The translations under genes and the position numbers were made by a program. Shown here piece after piece: positions 1-10,444 of a stretch of 64,000 bases of DNA. How positions within the stretch are numbered: the stretch's first letter is position 1; the number at the start of each line of letters is the position of its first letter. The notes under the pieces are model-generated. The model saw only the letters and a program-made list of their open reading frames with translations. It had not been told where the DNA came from and made no database searches. The DNA comes from Parietaria judaica (lineage: Eukaryota; Streptophyta; Magnoliopsida; Rosales; Urticaceae): NCBI GenBank assembly GCA_954871525.1, contig OX940862.1, positions 10,002,501-10,066,500 of the forward strand, written 5' to 3'.

Positions 1-1860
1 ACTAATGTGCATAAAATGTAGAATATGTAATAACAAACCTTTAAAGATTCCCATGGAGCTCGGAATTCGCTGACGGCTTTTTCAGCCTCGTCCTTCTTGA
101 CTGCCGGCGTATTCATGCGCTGTTCAGCGCAGAGAAGTGCCTGTTTCCAGGTGGTTGCTTGTTCAGCTAACTCGGCTAGTCTCTTCCCGAGCCTAGCCTT
201 GTCAGCATTGTTTTCATCCAATAGTTTGTCAAGCCTGCATTTTTCACTTTCGGCAGCCTCTGCTTGCTTCCTCACAGGCATGAATTTGGAAGCCAATTGC
301 TTCAGATTACTCTTCAATTCATCGACCGAGTATTCGTCCTCTTGAGCTTCACTCAAATCGCAACCTTGATCGAAGTTTTCTATGAACGTAGTGGTTTCGT
401 CCACCATGGAGTCGGGAATTTCTTTGGCAGCTAGCAAGAGAGAAAGTGCATTCTTGAGCTCAAGAGCTCTCCCTGACCGGACGACGCTTATGAGATCCAT
501 ATCAAGGCACTTTTCGTATATAATCTGAGCATCAACAACTTCGCTGGCGGTGATGTTAAAATATGTAGGTGTTTCATTTTGAATGTCCGAAAATAAGGTG
601 TCAAACTTGGTAAATGATGGCGAACGCATAACCTGATACAGTATATAAAAAATGTAAGCATCTCTGAATTAATACTTGTAGCAAGATGCTCAATTTCTGT
701 CACATGTTTATCACATCAATCAGTAATTAAATACAAATTTATAAACAAATGATAGCTACAAGAGAACCCAATACAAAACCAATGTACACTTATCAAAATT
801 AACTATTAAATTGTTAAGCAATCCGAGATAGAAGATCAGATATGAAAAAAAGTTGAGAGTACCGATTTTAGATCAATGTTCGGTTCTTCTTTATCCTTTT
901 CTTCATTAAACCACACCTGAAATTCATAACGTTAAATAGGATGATAATTCGCATTTTGCGTTGATAATTCTTAGCATTAAGCTGAGACTAGTTATCAGAA
1001 GAAAATCTAACCTCTGCTCTGACTGTGCAAGTGTCCCTGACGAGAAAACGTTGATCAACATCGTGCAATTTATTAAGAGCCATGAATGATGGGAAGCCCC
1101 AACCACAGTTTGATTTGAAGGTGTAATTGGATTCTGCAGAATGTAACCGATAAAAATACAATCATCGCCACAAATCCAAAAGGATGTTCACAGAAATAAT
1201 TTTACCTATTTTAACAGTGTGATCATCCACTTCGCTGATAACCGATAAGCTAAACTTGACAGGTCTTAGCCACCCATCCGGCAACGTTGCCGTATCAACA
1301 GGATGAGGATATATGGAAAGATTATCACCGTTAGAGTCTCGGCCTTTGGGGTAGATTTGTATCTTCCTGTAGTTGAAGAATCAGCACTCCGCCACTGTAG
1401 TTGAATCCAACAGCAACAGACGAGACTAATTCACTTACCATTTGTGGTCTCCTCCTTTGAAAATATCAGAATCATGCCGCGCTTTAGTAATCGTCGAGAA
1501 GTTGTCAATCTTCCATGTGAACTTGATGGCGTATGAATACTCCATATTCCATTTCCCATTGTCCACTTCCTCTGCATCACCGGTTCCATTCTTAACTTGG
1601 GTGACATATAAAATTGAAGAAATAGTAGCCACAAATAATCAACCATGCATGTTAGGATCATACTTTCATCATATTTATTATCATCATCTTCTAAAATTTC
1701 ATCACTACAGAACTATTTATTTATTACTGAAGAAGCATATATATCAGCATTACGCAAAATGAGCAGAAAGAAGAAAAGAAAAAAAAAGCGGAGCTCAGAA
1801 TAACATAATGAAGATGTGTTCGAAATGGGATATAAAATGAGTAGAAAGATTACCTTCCAT
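1..1860 (-). CDS. MATH domain and coiled-coil protein, tandem copy A (3' end uncertain)
   Basis: Spliced model, minus strand, coding exons 1854-1860, 1439-1571, 1206-1366, 1012-1133, 863-916 and 39-632; all junctions are GT-AG and keep frame (about 357 residues). The first coding exon is only seven bases, ATG GAA G. The MATH (TRAF-like) half shows FTWKIDNFS, GGDHKW, YPHPVDTATLPDGW and GWGFPSFMALNKLHD, a typical plant MATH layout. The long last exon encodes an acidic, Lys/Glu-rich coiled coil (DELKSNLKQLASKF, EAAESEKCRLDKLLDE). In plants this family binds partner proteins through MATH; the role of this member is not known. A possible donor lies at 38-37 after the last conserved residues, and the frame also stays open to base 1, so the true stop may lie outside the window. 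Copy B is its tandem paralogue. Confidence 0.85.
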
Positions 1861-1908
1861 CAATATAGTGTGAAGACTTTCTTGATGAAAAGCACTGTGT
1901 ACAACTCG

Positions 1909-1916
1909 TTTTATAT
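1909..1916 (-). promoter_or_regulatory. TATA box of MATH copy A
   Basis: Read on the minus strand this is ATATAAAA, about 50 bases upstream of the start codon at 1860. A usual 25-35 base distance to the transcription start would leave a leader of only about 20 bases. Confidence 0.5.
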
Positions 1917-2571
1917 GTACACGTTTTTTGTCTCTTGGAACTACAACAAACAATAAAATTGCATTTATTTTTGGCTGTTCGCATGCACATTAAAAGGCAT
2001 TATTAAGATGAATTGGAAAGTGTGAGTACTTTATGCTGAAGAGAGAACGACACCATCAGAAAACTGAAAAGAGTTACTTATTCTCGTTGAGAAAATCATA
2101 TATTCATTAGTCTCCTGTCGTTTTTCTTATTACCTGTCGTTTTTATTCGAAGTGCTTAGTTTTCGTTTTAGCATAGTTGTCGTTTCAGGAGAACATATTT
2201 GATGTTTCCTATCCCCTGTTATTACTATCCATACATCTATTCTTGTCGTTCATAACTCATATGTGATCCACTTTTTATCAACTTAGATGTCATTTCGAAA
2301 TTCCAATTTACTGTAACGATTCGTACGGTACCGGCCATCGAAAAAATTGCATGAGAATTGAAAAGTCACTCAAAAGCTACAAAAACATATATAAGATTTT
2401 TTTTATTTTCCTCCATATACTTAATGAAGAGCAAGAAACTTAATAAAAAGGATCACAAAATCATAAACAAAATTGTTCAATTGATGATTGGCCAGTGTAG
2501 ATTGTCGGCGTTACGCGCGCTGTTTAAGTGCAGATCCTAAAAACGTAAAGAAATCATAGTTAATGACCGTC
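1917..2571. other. Intergenic DNA between MATH copies
   Basis: No gene recognised. It holds the presumed upstream region of copy A, with several TGTCGTT motifs between about 2116 and 2252. A diverged copy of roughly 2104-2440 recurs at about 4671-4920 upstream of copy B, which shows that the tandem duplication unit included the promoter. Confidence 0.6.
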
Positions 2572-4514
2572 TCATGGCAAGGACCTAATTAACTTGGAGT
2601 GTAATGTATTAAAACAAACCTTCAAAGACTCCCATGAAATTTGGAATTCACTGAGCACCTTATCTGCTTCACTTTTCTTGAACGTAGTTAGCTTCATGTG
2701 CTTTTCGGCGTTGACCAGTGCTTGTTTCGAAGTAGTTGCTTGCTCGGCCAACTCGTCCAGTCTCTTCCCGAGTCGTTCCCTCTTAGCTTTCCTTTCTTCC
2801 AATTGCTCTGCAAGCCTCTCTATTTCACTATCAATAGCTTCAGCTTGATTCCGCACAGGCATGAACTTGAAAGACAATTGTTTCAGAGTCGTCTGCAGTT
2901 CATCTACCGATTCTTCAGTGTCTTGAGCTTCACTCAGGTCTCGCTTTGCAGTTTCAAATTTCTTGCAACGCTGATCCAAATTGGCTACAAATTTTTCGGT
3001 TTCGTCTATCACAGAGTCGGGTAAAGCTTTGGCGGTTAGCAAGAGAGATAATGCCTTCTTAAGTTCCGGAGCTTTTCCTGACCGAATTAAACTTGTGAGA
3101 TCCATATTGAGACATCTTTTCAAGATTGACTGAGCGTCGCCAATTTCGTTGTCTTTGAAGCAATTGTTCGCACTCTTTTCTTTCATCATACAATTCTGAA
3201 TGTCCGTAAACAAGCTGTCAAACTTAGAGAACCATGAAGAATTCCGAACCTGAAACATAAATATTTCTCCTCGTTAAGACAAGATTAATATTATAGCTAA
3301 TTCTGAGAGCAAAAACGCGATATATGAATTACGGGAAGCCTTTCATTGAAGGGCAGAGATACATAAATTGTTAAGCAAGCAGAGATAGAAGGGAAGATAA
3401 AAAAGTTATCAATACCGGTTTTAGATCAATGCTCGGTTCTTTATCCTTCTCTTCATTAAACCACACCTGAGATTCAAAGTGAATAGGATGATTTCACGCA
3501 TGTCGCGTTAATAATTCTTATCACTAAGGGACTAGTTATCAGAAGAAAATCTAACCTCTGCTCTGACTGTGCAAGTGTCGCTGACGAGAAAACGTTGATC
3601 AACATCGTGCAATTTATTAAGAGCCATGAATGATGGGAAGCCCCAACCACTGTTTGATTTGAAGGTGTAATTGGATTCTGCAGAATGTAACCGATAAAAA
3701 TACAATCATCGCCACAAATCCAAAAGGATGTTCACAGAAATAATTTTACCTATTCTAACAGTGTGATCATCCACTTCGCTGATAACCGAAAAGCTAAACT
3801 TGACAGGTCTTGTCCACCCATTCGGCAACGTCGCCGTATCAACAGGGTGAAGATATATGGAAGGTTTATCACCTTTCGCGTCTACGCCTTCGGGGTAGAT
3901 TCGTACCTTCCTACACATGTCAACACAGGTGAATAATTAGCACTCCACTGTAGTTGAATCAAACGTGAAAGAAGAACAAATTAATTTACTCACCATTTGT
4001 GGTCTCCTCCTGTGAAAACATCTGAATCGATGAAGTTGGTTTTGATTGTCGAGAAGTTCTGAATCTTCCAAGTGAACTTGATGTAGTATGAACCATATTC
4101 AACATTCGTGATCCCCTTCTCTGCATCAAGAACTTGTCAAGGTTGATCAACAAAATTAAGAATATCAAGGCCGTTCCATTCCGGACTGAAGATCATTCGA
4201 TTAACAAGGATACTTAACTTCGGAAAAAATATAAAATTGATCAAGAAATGATAGCTACAAGAATCAATCATGGTGTTAATATGATCATATGTATTTAAAA
4301 TCATTCTCTTATTATAAGTCTTCTATTAATTGGAGAAATGGCATATGACACAGAGGCACATTGAATAGCTATATGTCAGTATTTCTTCGCAAAATGAACT
4401 CGAATCTTGACAAACTTGGTGTCAAAGAATACAATGGGAGCTGAAAAAAATAAAATGATGATGCATTAGAAACGGGACAAGGTTGCGAAAACGAGTAGCA
4501 AGATTACCTCCCAT
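2572..4514 (-). CDS. MATH domain and coiled-coil protein, tandem copy B
   Basis: Six coding exons on the minus strand: 4508-4514, 3994-4120, 3750-3910, 3556-3677, 3416-3466, 2572-3249; 381 residues, all junctions GT-AG and in frame. Exon boundaries and phases match copy A, including a seven-base first exon (ATG GGA G). MATH signature pieces are KFTWKIQNFS, GGDHKW, YLHPVDTATLPNGW and GWGFPSFMALNKLHD; the last exon encodes about 200 residues of coiled coil (ERLAEQLEERKAKRERLGKR). Exons 3 and 4 are nearly identical to copy A, whereas the coil region has diverged, so the copies are recent but already differ in the oligomerisation part. The stop used here is read-through of the last exon (2572-2574); a conserved GTTTG donor-like site at 2620 could instead lead to another short exon. 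Function unknown beyond likely protein-protein binding. Confidence 0.87.
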
Positions 4515-5014
4515 CACTATAATGTGAAGACAGTAGTTGATGAAAAGCACCGAGTACGAGTCCTTTGCGCAAGAAGTTTTCAGAACTTATACGAACACGT
4601 AATCTTCATCGTCTCTTTGGAACTACAAACGATTAAAATATAATAAATTGGAAAGTGTGAGTACACAACTTCATTAGTCTCTCGTCGTTTTTTGTTTGCC
4701 TGTCGTTTGGGTCCGAAGTACTTATATGTCGTTTTTAGTATAGTTGTCGTTTGAGGAGAATATATTTGATTATTTCTATCTATCCCCAGCTATTACTATC
4801 CAATATCCATCCATATAACTCATATGTGATCCACTTTCATCAACTTAGATGTCATTTCAAAATTCCGATCTACTTTTTTTTTTGCCATATACATAATGGA
4901 GAGCAAGAAACTTAACAAAAAGGATCACAGAATCATAAACAAGATTGATTGTTCAACTGATGATTGGATCAGTGATAAATAGTGATGGTCTAATTGCAAG
5001 TTCTTAACGTGGTG
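4515..5014. other. Upstream region of MATH copy B
   Basis: No gene recognised. Bases about 4671-4920 are the diverged duplicate of 2104-2440, again with several TGTCGTTT motifs. A TATAAG-like site on the minus strand near 4583 could serve copy B. Confidence 0.5.
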
Positions 5015-5245
5015 GATGTATGCAAACAAACCTTCAAAACACTCCCTTGAAATTTGGAATTCGCTTAGGATCTCGTCGGCTTCGCCTTTCTTGATTGAGG
5101 CTTCCGAGCCGCTCCTCTTACCCAAGGCTTGTTATTTCGCTATCAATAGCCTCGGCTTGATTCCTCAGTCACACAGGCACGAACGTCAAAGACACTCGGT
5201 TTTCAATTCGTCTACCGAGTCTTCCTTCACTCCAAGAGAATGAAG
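5015..5245 (-). pseudogene. Decayed 3' exon of a third MATH/coiled-coil copy
   Basis: The minus strand encodes KKGEADEILSEFQIS, matching the end of the copy B coil (KKSEADKVLSEFQIS), preceded by pieces of the earlier coil (RNQAEAIDSEI, VDELKT). The middle of the coil is deleted and the frame is broken. No MATH exons remain upstream: the space they would occupy (5250-6340) is filled by SINEs, simple repeats and AT-rich DNA. A non-functional remnant of the same tandem array. Confidence 0.8.
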
Positions 5246-5628
5246 AATCTGAGAAATCCCATCTCAAATGCCTATTGTTTGTGCGTGTGTAGATATATAT
5301 ACATACAGTATTTGACTCTCTTATTCTGTTCAAATACAATTGAAACGAATAATATTTATTGTTGCAATATAGTGGACTAATTATTCTCTTGAGTTTCGGA
5401 TCTTCCTAGTATTGTTTGACTCGAGTGCGTAATCTCCAAAAGTAGTTTATAAAAAATACTTATAGTTTGGACTTTGGATCATTGGATGATACGCGTATAT
5501 ATATAAAAAAAAATTATTGAAGTCATATATCCAAAAGTAACTGAATGAAATATTTTTTAATTTTTATTATAAACTTGTGAAAAATAGAATCATTTACTTC
5601 TTTTATTATTAAGCACTAAAAATTAATT

Positions 5629-5743
5629 ATATGTATATATATGAGGATCTTTGGATTTCACTCCTACCCCATGGTGACTCGAACTCAAGGCCTCTAATGT
5701 CTTAAGTGATGTACTCGTTACCACTAGACCAAGCACATCTTGT
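5629..5743 (-). mobile_element. tRNA-derived SINE, copy 1
   Basis: Read on the minus strand it starts CAAGATGTGCTTGGTCTAG with a pol III box A-like TGGTCTAGTGG and a box B-like GAGTTCGAGTC about 45 bases later, then a short unique body and a TA-rich tail. Copies of the same sequence occur at 5856, 20851 and 48295. A 15 bp repeat CACTAAAAATTAATT lies directly outside this copy (5614-5628) and outside copy 2 (5966-5980). Confidence 0.8.
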
Positions 5744-5830
5744 CAATTCTGAATTTTATATAGCTCGGCTTTTCTTTAAAATGAACGGCCATTTATTTGT
5801 CTTCACACTTTTCTATATTATAACTCTTTT

Positions 5831-5855
<25 letters not shown>

Positions 5856-5862
<7 letters not shown>

Positions 5863-5965
5863 TGAGGATCTTTGGATTTCACTCCTACTCCCATGGTGAC
5901 TCGAACTCAAGACCTCTAATGTCTTAGGTGATGTACTTGTTACCACTAGACCAAGCACATCTTGT
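5856..5965 (-). mobile_element. tRNA-derived SINE, copy 2
   Basis: Near-identical to copy 1 and in the same orientation, about 110 bases away. Its tail runs into a TTA microsatellite (5829-5856). Together copies 1 and 2 sit inside one pair of 15 bp direct repeats, so they look like a dimer, or a second insertion into the first. Confidence 0.8.
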
Positions 5966-6049
5966 CACTAAAAATTAATTGAGGTGGAGTGAAGTAGAGA
6001 GAAAGCTATTTGTTGTGCAATCAATATATATAATATTTATACCATTCAA

Positions 6050-6081
<32 letters not shown>

Positions 6082-6340
6082 TATACAGTGGACTAACCCT
6101 CTTCCTTAAAATGAATAATATTTTTTGTTGCAATATAGTGGGGTAAGTACTAACTATTCTAACCATTCTGCCTCAACAGAAAAGAAGAACGAAAAAAAAA
6201 AAAAAAAAAAAAAAAACTTTTTTTTTAAAACCATTCTTGAGTTTGGGAACTAGCAAGTACTGTTTACAACCGTGTTTGACTCGACCGCGTAATCCTCTGA
6301 ATTAATTTCAAATTAATGTTTTATTAGCTAAAAACAAACT
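5966..6340. repeat. TA microsatellite and poly-A/poly-T tract
   Basis: A (TA)n run lies at about 6050-6075 and an A-run followed by a T-run at about 6190-6228. No gene in this stretch. Confidence 0.6.
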
Positions 6341-7039
6341 TAATTTTCAATGTCATTTTGTCATTTATCTGACGTGTTTTTCAAACGTTATCGTTTCTCA
6401 AACTCATTGTCGTTTATGAATCACATATTTGTCCAAACTTGTGTTCTTCAAACTTGGTTGTTGTTTCAGGATCCTGCTTACATAGTTGGATTCTGTTGCT
6501 TGGTATGTCAATTCCTCTTCTGTTTGTTAACCGAACTGCGATCCGATACTCGTGTCGTTTACTCGGATCGTTCCATTTAGGGATAAAAATCATTCATGAT
6601 GAAAACGCCCCCAATTGGATTTTATTAAAGAAAATTATAAGGAACTAGCTCTTCATAGTGGAAGGAAGAGCTCACTACAATCACACTTCTAGAACCCAAG
6701 AATAGCATAAAATTTGATGGTCTCCGAGACCCGAGGGCGAGAAGCCGGCCTATCTTCTTCGGTGTACTACGACGTCGTCTATTGCATCCACCATAAAAAA
6801 CGAACACAAAACAAAATGAGCACGAATTCGGTAATGAAAATAACGTCTTCACAGAACAAAAACCTTAAGGACTCCACTTTCACAGGTTCCCCATGGAAGA
6901 GCAAAATTGACCTTTTATCGGAAAGCCGTCGGGTATAAAAAGATAAAATTCAATGAAAGGATAGTAAAGTATATTCAAGCAAATGGTTTGTACTAAAAAT
7001 AATGTACATCAGAAATGTATTATATACGATATTGTGTGC
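6341..7039. other. Intergenic DNA downstream of the WAT1-related gene
   Basis: 6350-6480 resembles the upstream DNA of MATH copies A and B (TGTCGTT motifs and a CATATTTG stretch), and may be the orphan promoter of the third copy. 6650-6940 has slightly higher GC and short open frames, but I recognise no protein. Confidence 0.4.
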
Positions 7040-10000
7040 TCAATCTGAGGATTTGGCTAACAAGTGAGAACCTCCTGAGAAAATGTGTCCTCGATGGAAC
7101 GGTAACCTGTTACCTGACACGTCTTTGTGGATGAGCGGCTCGGAAGGCCGGTTTACGTGAGGCACTATGCCGATAACCGCCTGTTTCTCTCTGAAAGATG
7201 CCCACGTCACTACGTAAAGACCCGCGATGATCAAAATACCGCCGATAACACTGCGCCCACACAGTTATAACGATGAGTTAGATTCATTGCCCTTGCCCAT
7301 CAAAATGCAACCCGTAAACTATATTTCCAAATATAAGAATTGATCATACTATACCGACCTTCCCAAGTAAATCGGGCTTCCAAGGAAAACCGTTGATAAT
7401 AAAGCGGAAGCTGCAGGTTGAAGCGGGTTATACATGGAAACCAAAGCAGGCCCCAATATCTTATTACACCACGTCACAAGCCCATAATTAAGGGCAGATG
7501 CTATGATACCCTGGAGATTAAGACACCGAAGAAGAAAAAAGTCAACTATGTTGGATGTTAAAAGAAGAACTAATACAAAATAAAATTAAGAATTTTCCAT
7601 CTTCAAAATGAATGTCTTATAAGTGAGCCTCGGGTTCGGCCACATCAACTATGTTGGATGTTAAAAGAACTAATACAAAATAAAATTTAAGAATTTTCCA
7701 TCTTCAAAATGAATGTCTTATAAGTGAGCCTCGGGTTTGGCCACATCACCATTTCTTTAGTAACATAGAGAGGGTGAAAACCAAAAATGATACACGAACA
7801 CATATAAAAGGTGTGGAGATATAACTAGCACTTTTTTTAAAAAGCCAGATATCACTAGCACTTAAAGCCTAAAGAAGTCAGCTTGGGTTAAGCTTTATAT
7901 TTATATTAATTTAATTACACATTATCAAGTTGTTTCAAGTTCAAATTTTGTTAAAAATGTCGTTTAATTAGGGTTTTTTCGCGTAAAATGGGAAAAAGAC
8001 TCAGTTTTTTTTAGCTCACGGACTTGTTGTTGAAACTAGCTTTTAAGAGAGTTTCAAAAACTTTTAATTCATAAAATAACTCATTTTATAATAATACCAC
8101 AATAATGAAGGTCTAGAAACTCAAAATTTATCAAGAACGAATCGTATTTCCTCTAAGGAGAAAAGCAATTTTTAAAACGTTTCGGTTATGATTTTAAGCA
8201 GTTAAAAGCTTGATATCGAAACTACGAGATAATGCTAAAGCCTAAAGGAGTCAGCTTGTGTTAAACTTTATATTTATATTAATTTAATTATATATTCAGG
8301 TGTTTTCATTAAGTAAGGGTATATGGGTATTTAACAGCAAATATTGGATTCCGGTTTCTAATCTTATATGTGGCTTAATCTAAGTTCAGCCTGTTATGTT
8401 TGACTTATATACGAGTGCCTAATCTTCTAAGTTTAACCGTCATGCTTGATTAGTTGATTTTTCCTATTGAATATCAATAAGAGTGTTCTCTAAGTATAAT
8501 ACTCGAATTGGAGACCAGAGTAACATTTATCAATAAAGTGTTTCTGTTTCTCTTAGAATTATATTCCGGGTCCTGTCAGCTTCACACAACTAGCATTTGT
8601 TAATACTAAATGCTTCTTTTGTGGTATAAAAAATGGTCGAAAAAGAGTAACTTATAGGACATCAAATGAACAGAATTACTGACTAAGAAGTGCAAATTAC
8701 TAAGACAAACTAGAGAGAAAAGCGCAAGTTCATAAATATATACAGAACGATCGTAGAAAACTCACAGCATAGACAACAGCAAAAAACTCCGACTTTGTCA
8801 AAGTCCAGCTTGTTGATTTATCGGTCGCAAAGATTGCTGTTACCACCATCAACACAGCACCGAAGAAGTATGAATATGCAGTCACCGATATGCTAGCAGG
8901 ATACTTTTTCAACACCGGAGCCTGAAAATATCAGATAAATCACTTAAAACTCGCGTATAAATAGGTCTGACGAGTTTCTCAATTTCAGAATGACACTTAC
9001 CTGAATGGCCAAAAAAGCAGCCATGCAAATGCAATTCCCGATTAAGCATATAACTCCAAGGTGAAAATTGCCAATCCCGGCTTCCTGTAAGCCAGTCATT
9101 AACCATCCAGTCGGTTCCGGTTGACCTCTTGCAATTATTTCACTTTGTGATGATAATTCTGGTTCGGCAACTCCAATCAACGCCATTCCACGGTAAAATA
9201 CCATGAATACTGCACCGGATACACAGACGAGTGTTCCTACCACCTTAGCCTGACCTTCCATTCTGAGCAAGTTCACACGTTCTGTTCTGCATGAACGACG
9301 TTTAGATCAGGATAAGTATTTTAACTCATGAACAATAGAGCTGAATGAGAATAAAGGTTGTAAGTATTCAAGCAAAAATTACAAACTGACCCCATTAAAA
9401 CTGCTAAGATGAAAGTAAAAACCGGAATGGTAGGCTGTATGGCAGCAGCGTAAGTCGGATTTGTGTATCCAAGACCGATAAGAAACAGGAGCTGGTTTCC
9501 GAAGATCCTAACGGATCAAACACAAGGAGAAAACCGTTAGCGATGAAGTTCGTGTGAGGATAAATTATGAGGATGACTTATGAGATATCAGACTTACCCA
9601 GATAATCCAAGAAAGAAGAATGACATAAGAAGACGTTTATTCATCGGGGGTCGAGTCCGTCTACAAAAAAAATACACAAAAATTATATTCTCATTACATC
9701 AATTCCTTATTTGGCAAGCATAAACTGACCATAAACTTTGTAAGAACGAATAGAAAAAGTTCCAGGAAAGCGGCACCATCAATTAAGAAGAGAAATACTA
9801 ATATGCAGAAGACACAAAATCAAGAAATCGAAACAGAATTCCCCTTTTAGAATTCTATTGTAAGTAACAAAAAATCATAAATTTGTCAAAAAAATAACAG
9901 CAATTGCTCAATTTCCAAAACCACAAAGTCAATGATGCATAGTCCACATCAAAGAAACTCCATGATTACTCGAGCTGTATGCACCAAAAGCTATCCTAGA

Positions 10001-10350
10001 ACAGCACTATCACAGAGAACTAACAGTTGAAGCTTCAATTCACTAAATTCCTCAACAAAAGCTCGAATCGAAACCAGAATTAACCATCAAAAGCTCAAAT
10101 CGAATTCAAACACGCATCGAGATCAAAGTCAAAGTCAGGAGGTTCACTTCTCTCTGAAGTAGGCGACCGGAGCGAGAATGGAGAGAGCAATGAGGTCTCG
10201 GTAAACGCAGAAAACGATCTGGTTGATCCCGACGTTCAACGCGACCTTGGTGATGACGTGGTAGCCGCCATTGAAGAGCTGCACCATCGCCATCGCCGCG
10301 TGCGCCTTCAGCGCGTCGCCGCCGGCGACTCCGCCGCCGATATCCGCCAT
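7040..10350 (-). CDS. WAT1-related protein (EamA / nodulin MtN21-like transporter)
   Basis: Seven exons on the minus strand: 10148-10350, 9598-9660, 9391-9507, 9001-9286, 8766-8921, 7359-7510, 7040-7250; 395 residues, GT-AG throughout and in frame. The product is a membrane transporter of the drug/metabolite (EamA) type with two repeats of about five helices. Diagnostic pieces are [20 protein letters not shown] at the N terminus, [20 protein letters not shown] in helix 3-4, [35 protein letters not shown], and [18 protein letters not shown] near the end. It most resembles the Arabidopsis At3g18200 branch, whose substrate is unknown; WAT1 itself exports auxin from vacuoles. Length matches the family (about 360-400). 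A TATA box lies upstream at 10437-10444. Intron 6 carries a 103 bp tandem duplication. A lone second exon 1 lies at 15410-15615. Confidence 0.92.
7542..7747. repeat. 103 bp tandem duplication in WAT1 intron 6
   Basis: Two units, 7542-7644 and 7645-7747, differ only by a few substitutions and one 3-base indel. Entirely intronic. Confidence 0.9.
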
Positions 10351-10436
10351 CTCGCCGGAGCTCCGTTTGGTGGCTTTTGAGTGGTTGAAGAGTCGCCGAT
10401 TTGGATGTCGTTTTTGCTTTGTCTGAAATCTTTGGG

Positions 10437-10444
10437 TATTTATA
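10437..10444 (-). promoter_or_regulatory. TATA box of the WAT1-related gene
   Basis: TATAAATA on the minus strand inside CCCCTATAAATACCC, about 87 bases upstream of the start codon. The orphan exon 1 at 15.4 kb keeps a matching TATAAA at 15671-15676, in the same position relative to its ATG. Confidence 0.7.

Noticed and set aside
924..1106. Open frame of 60 codons on the minus strand
   Set aside because: It is an out-of-frame reading of MATH exon 4 (1012-1133) and the following intron.
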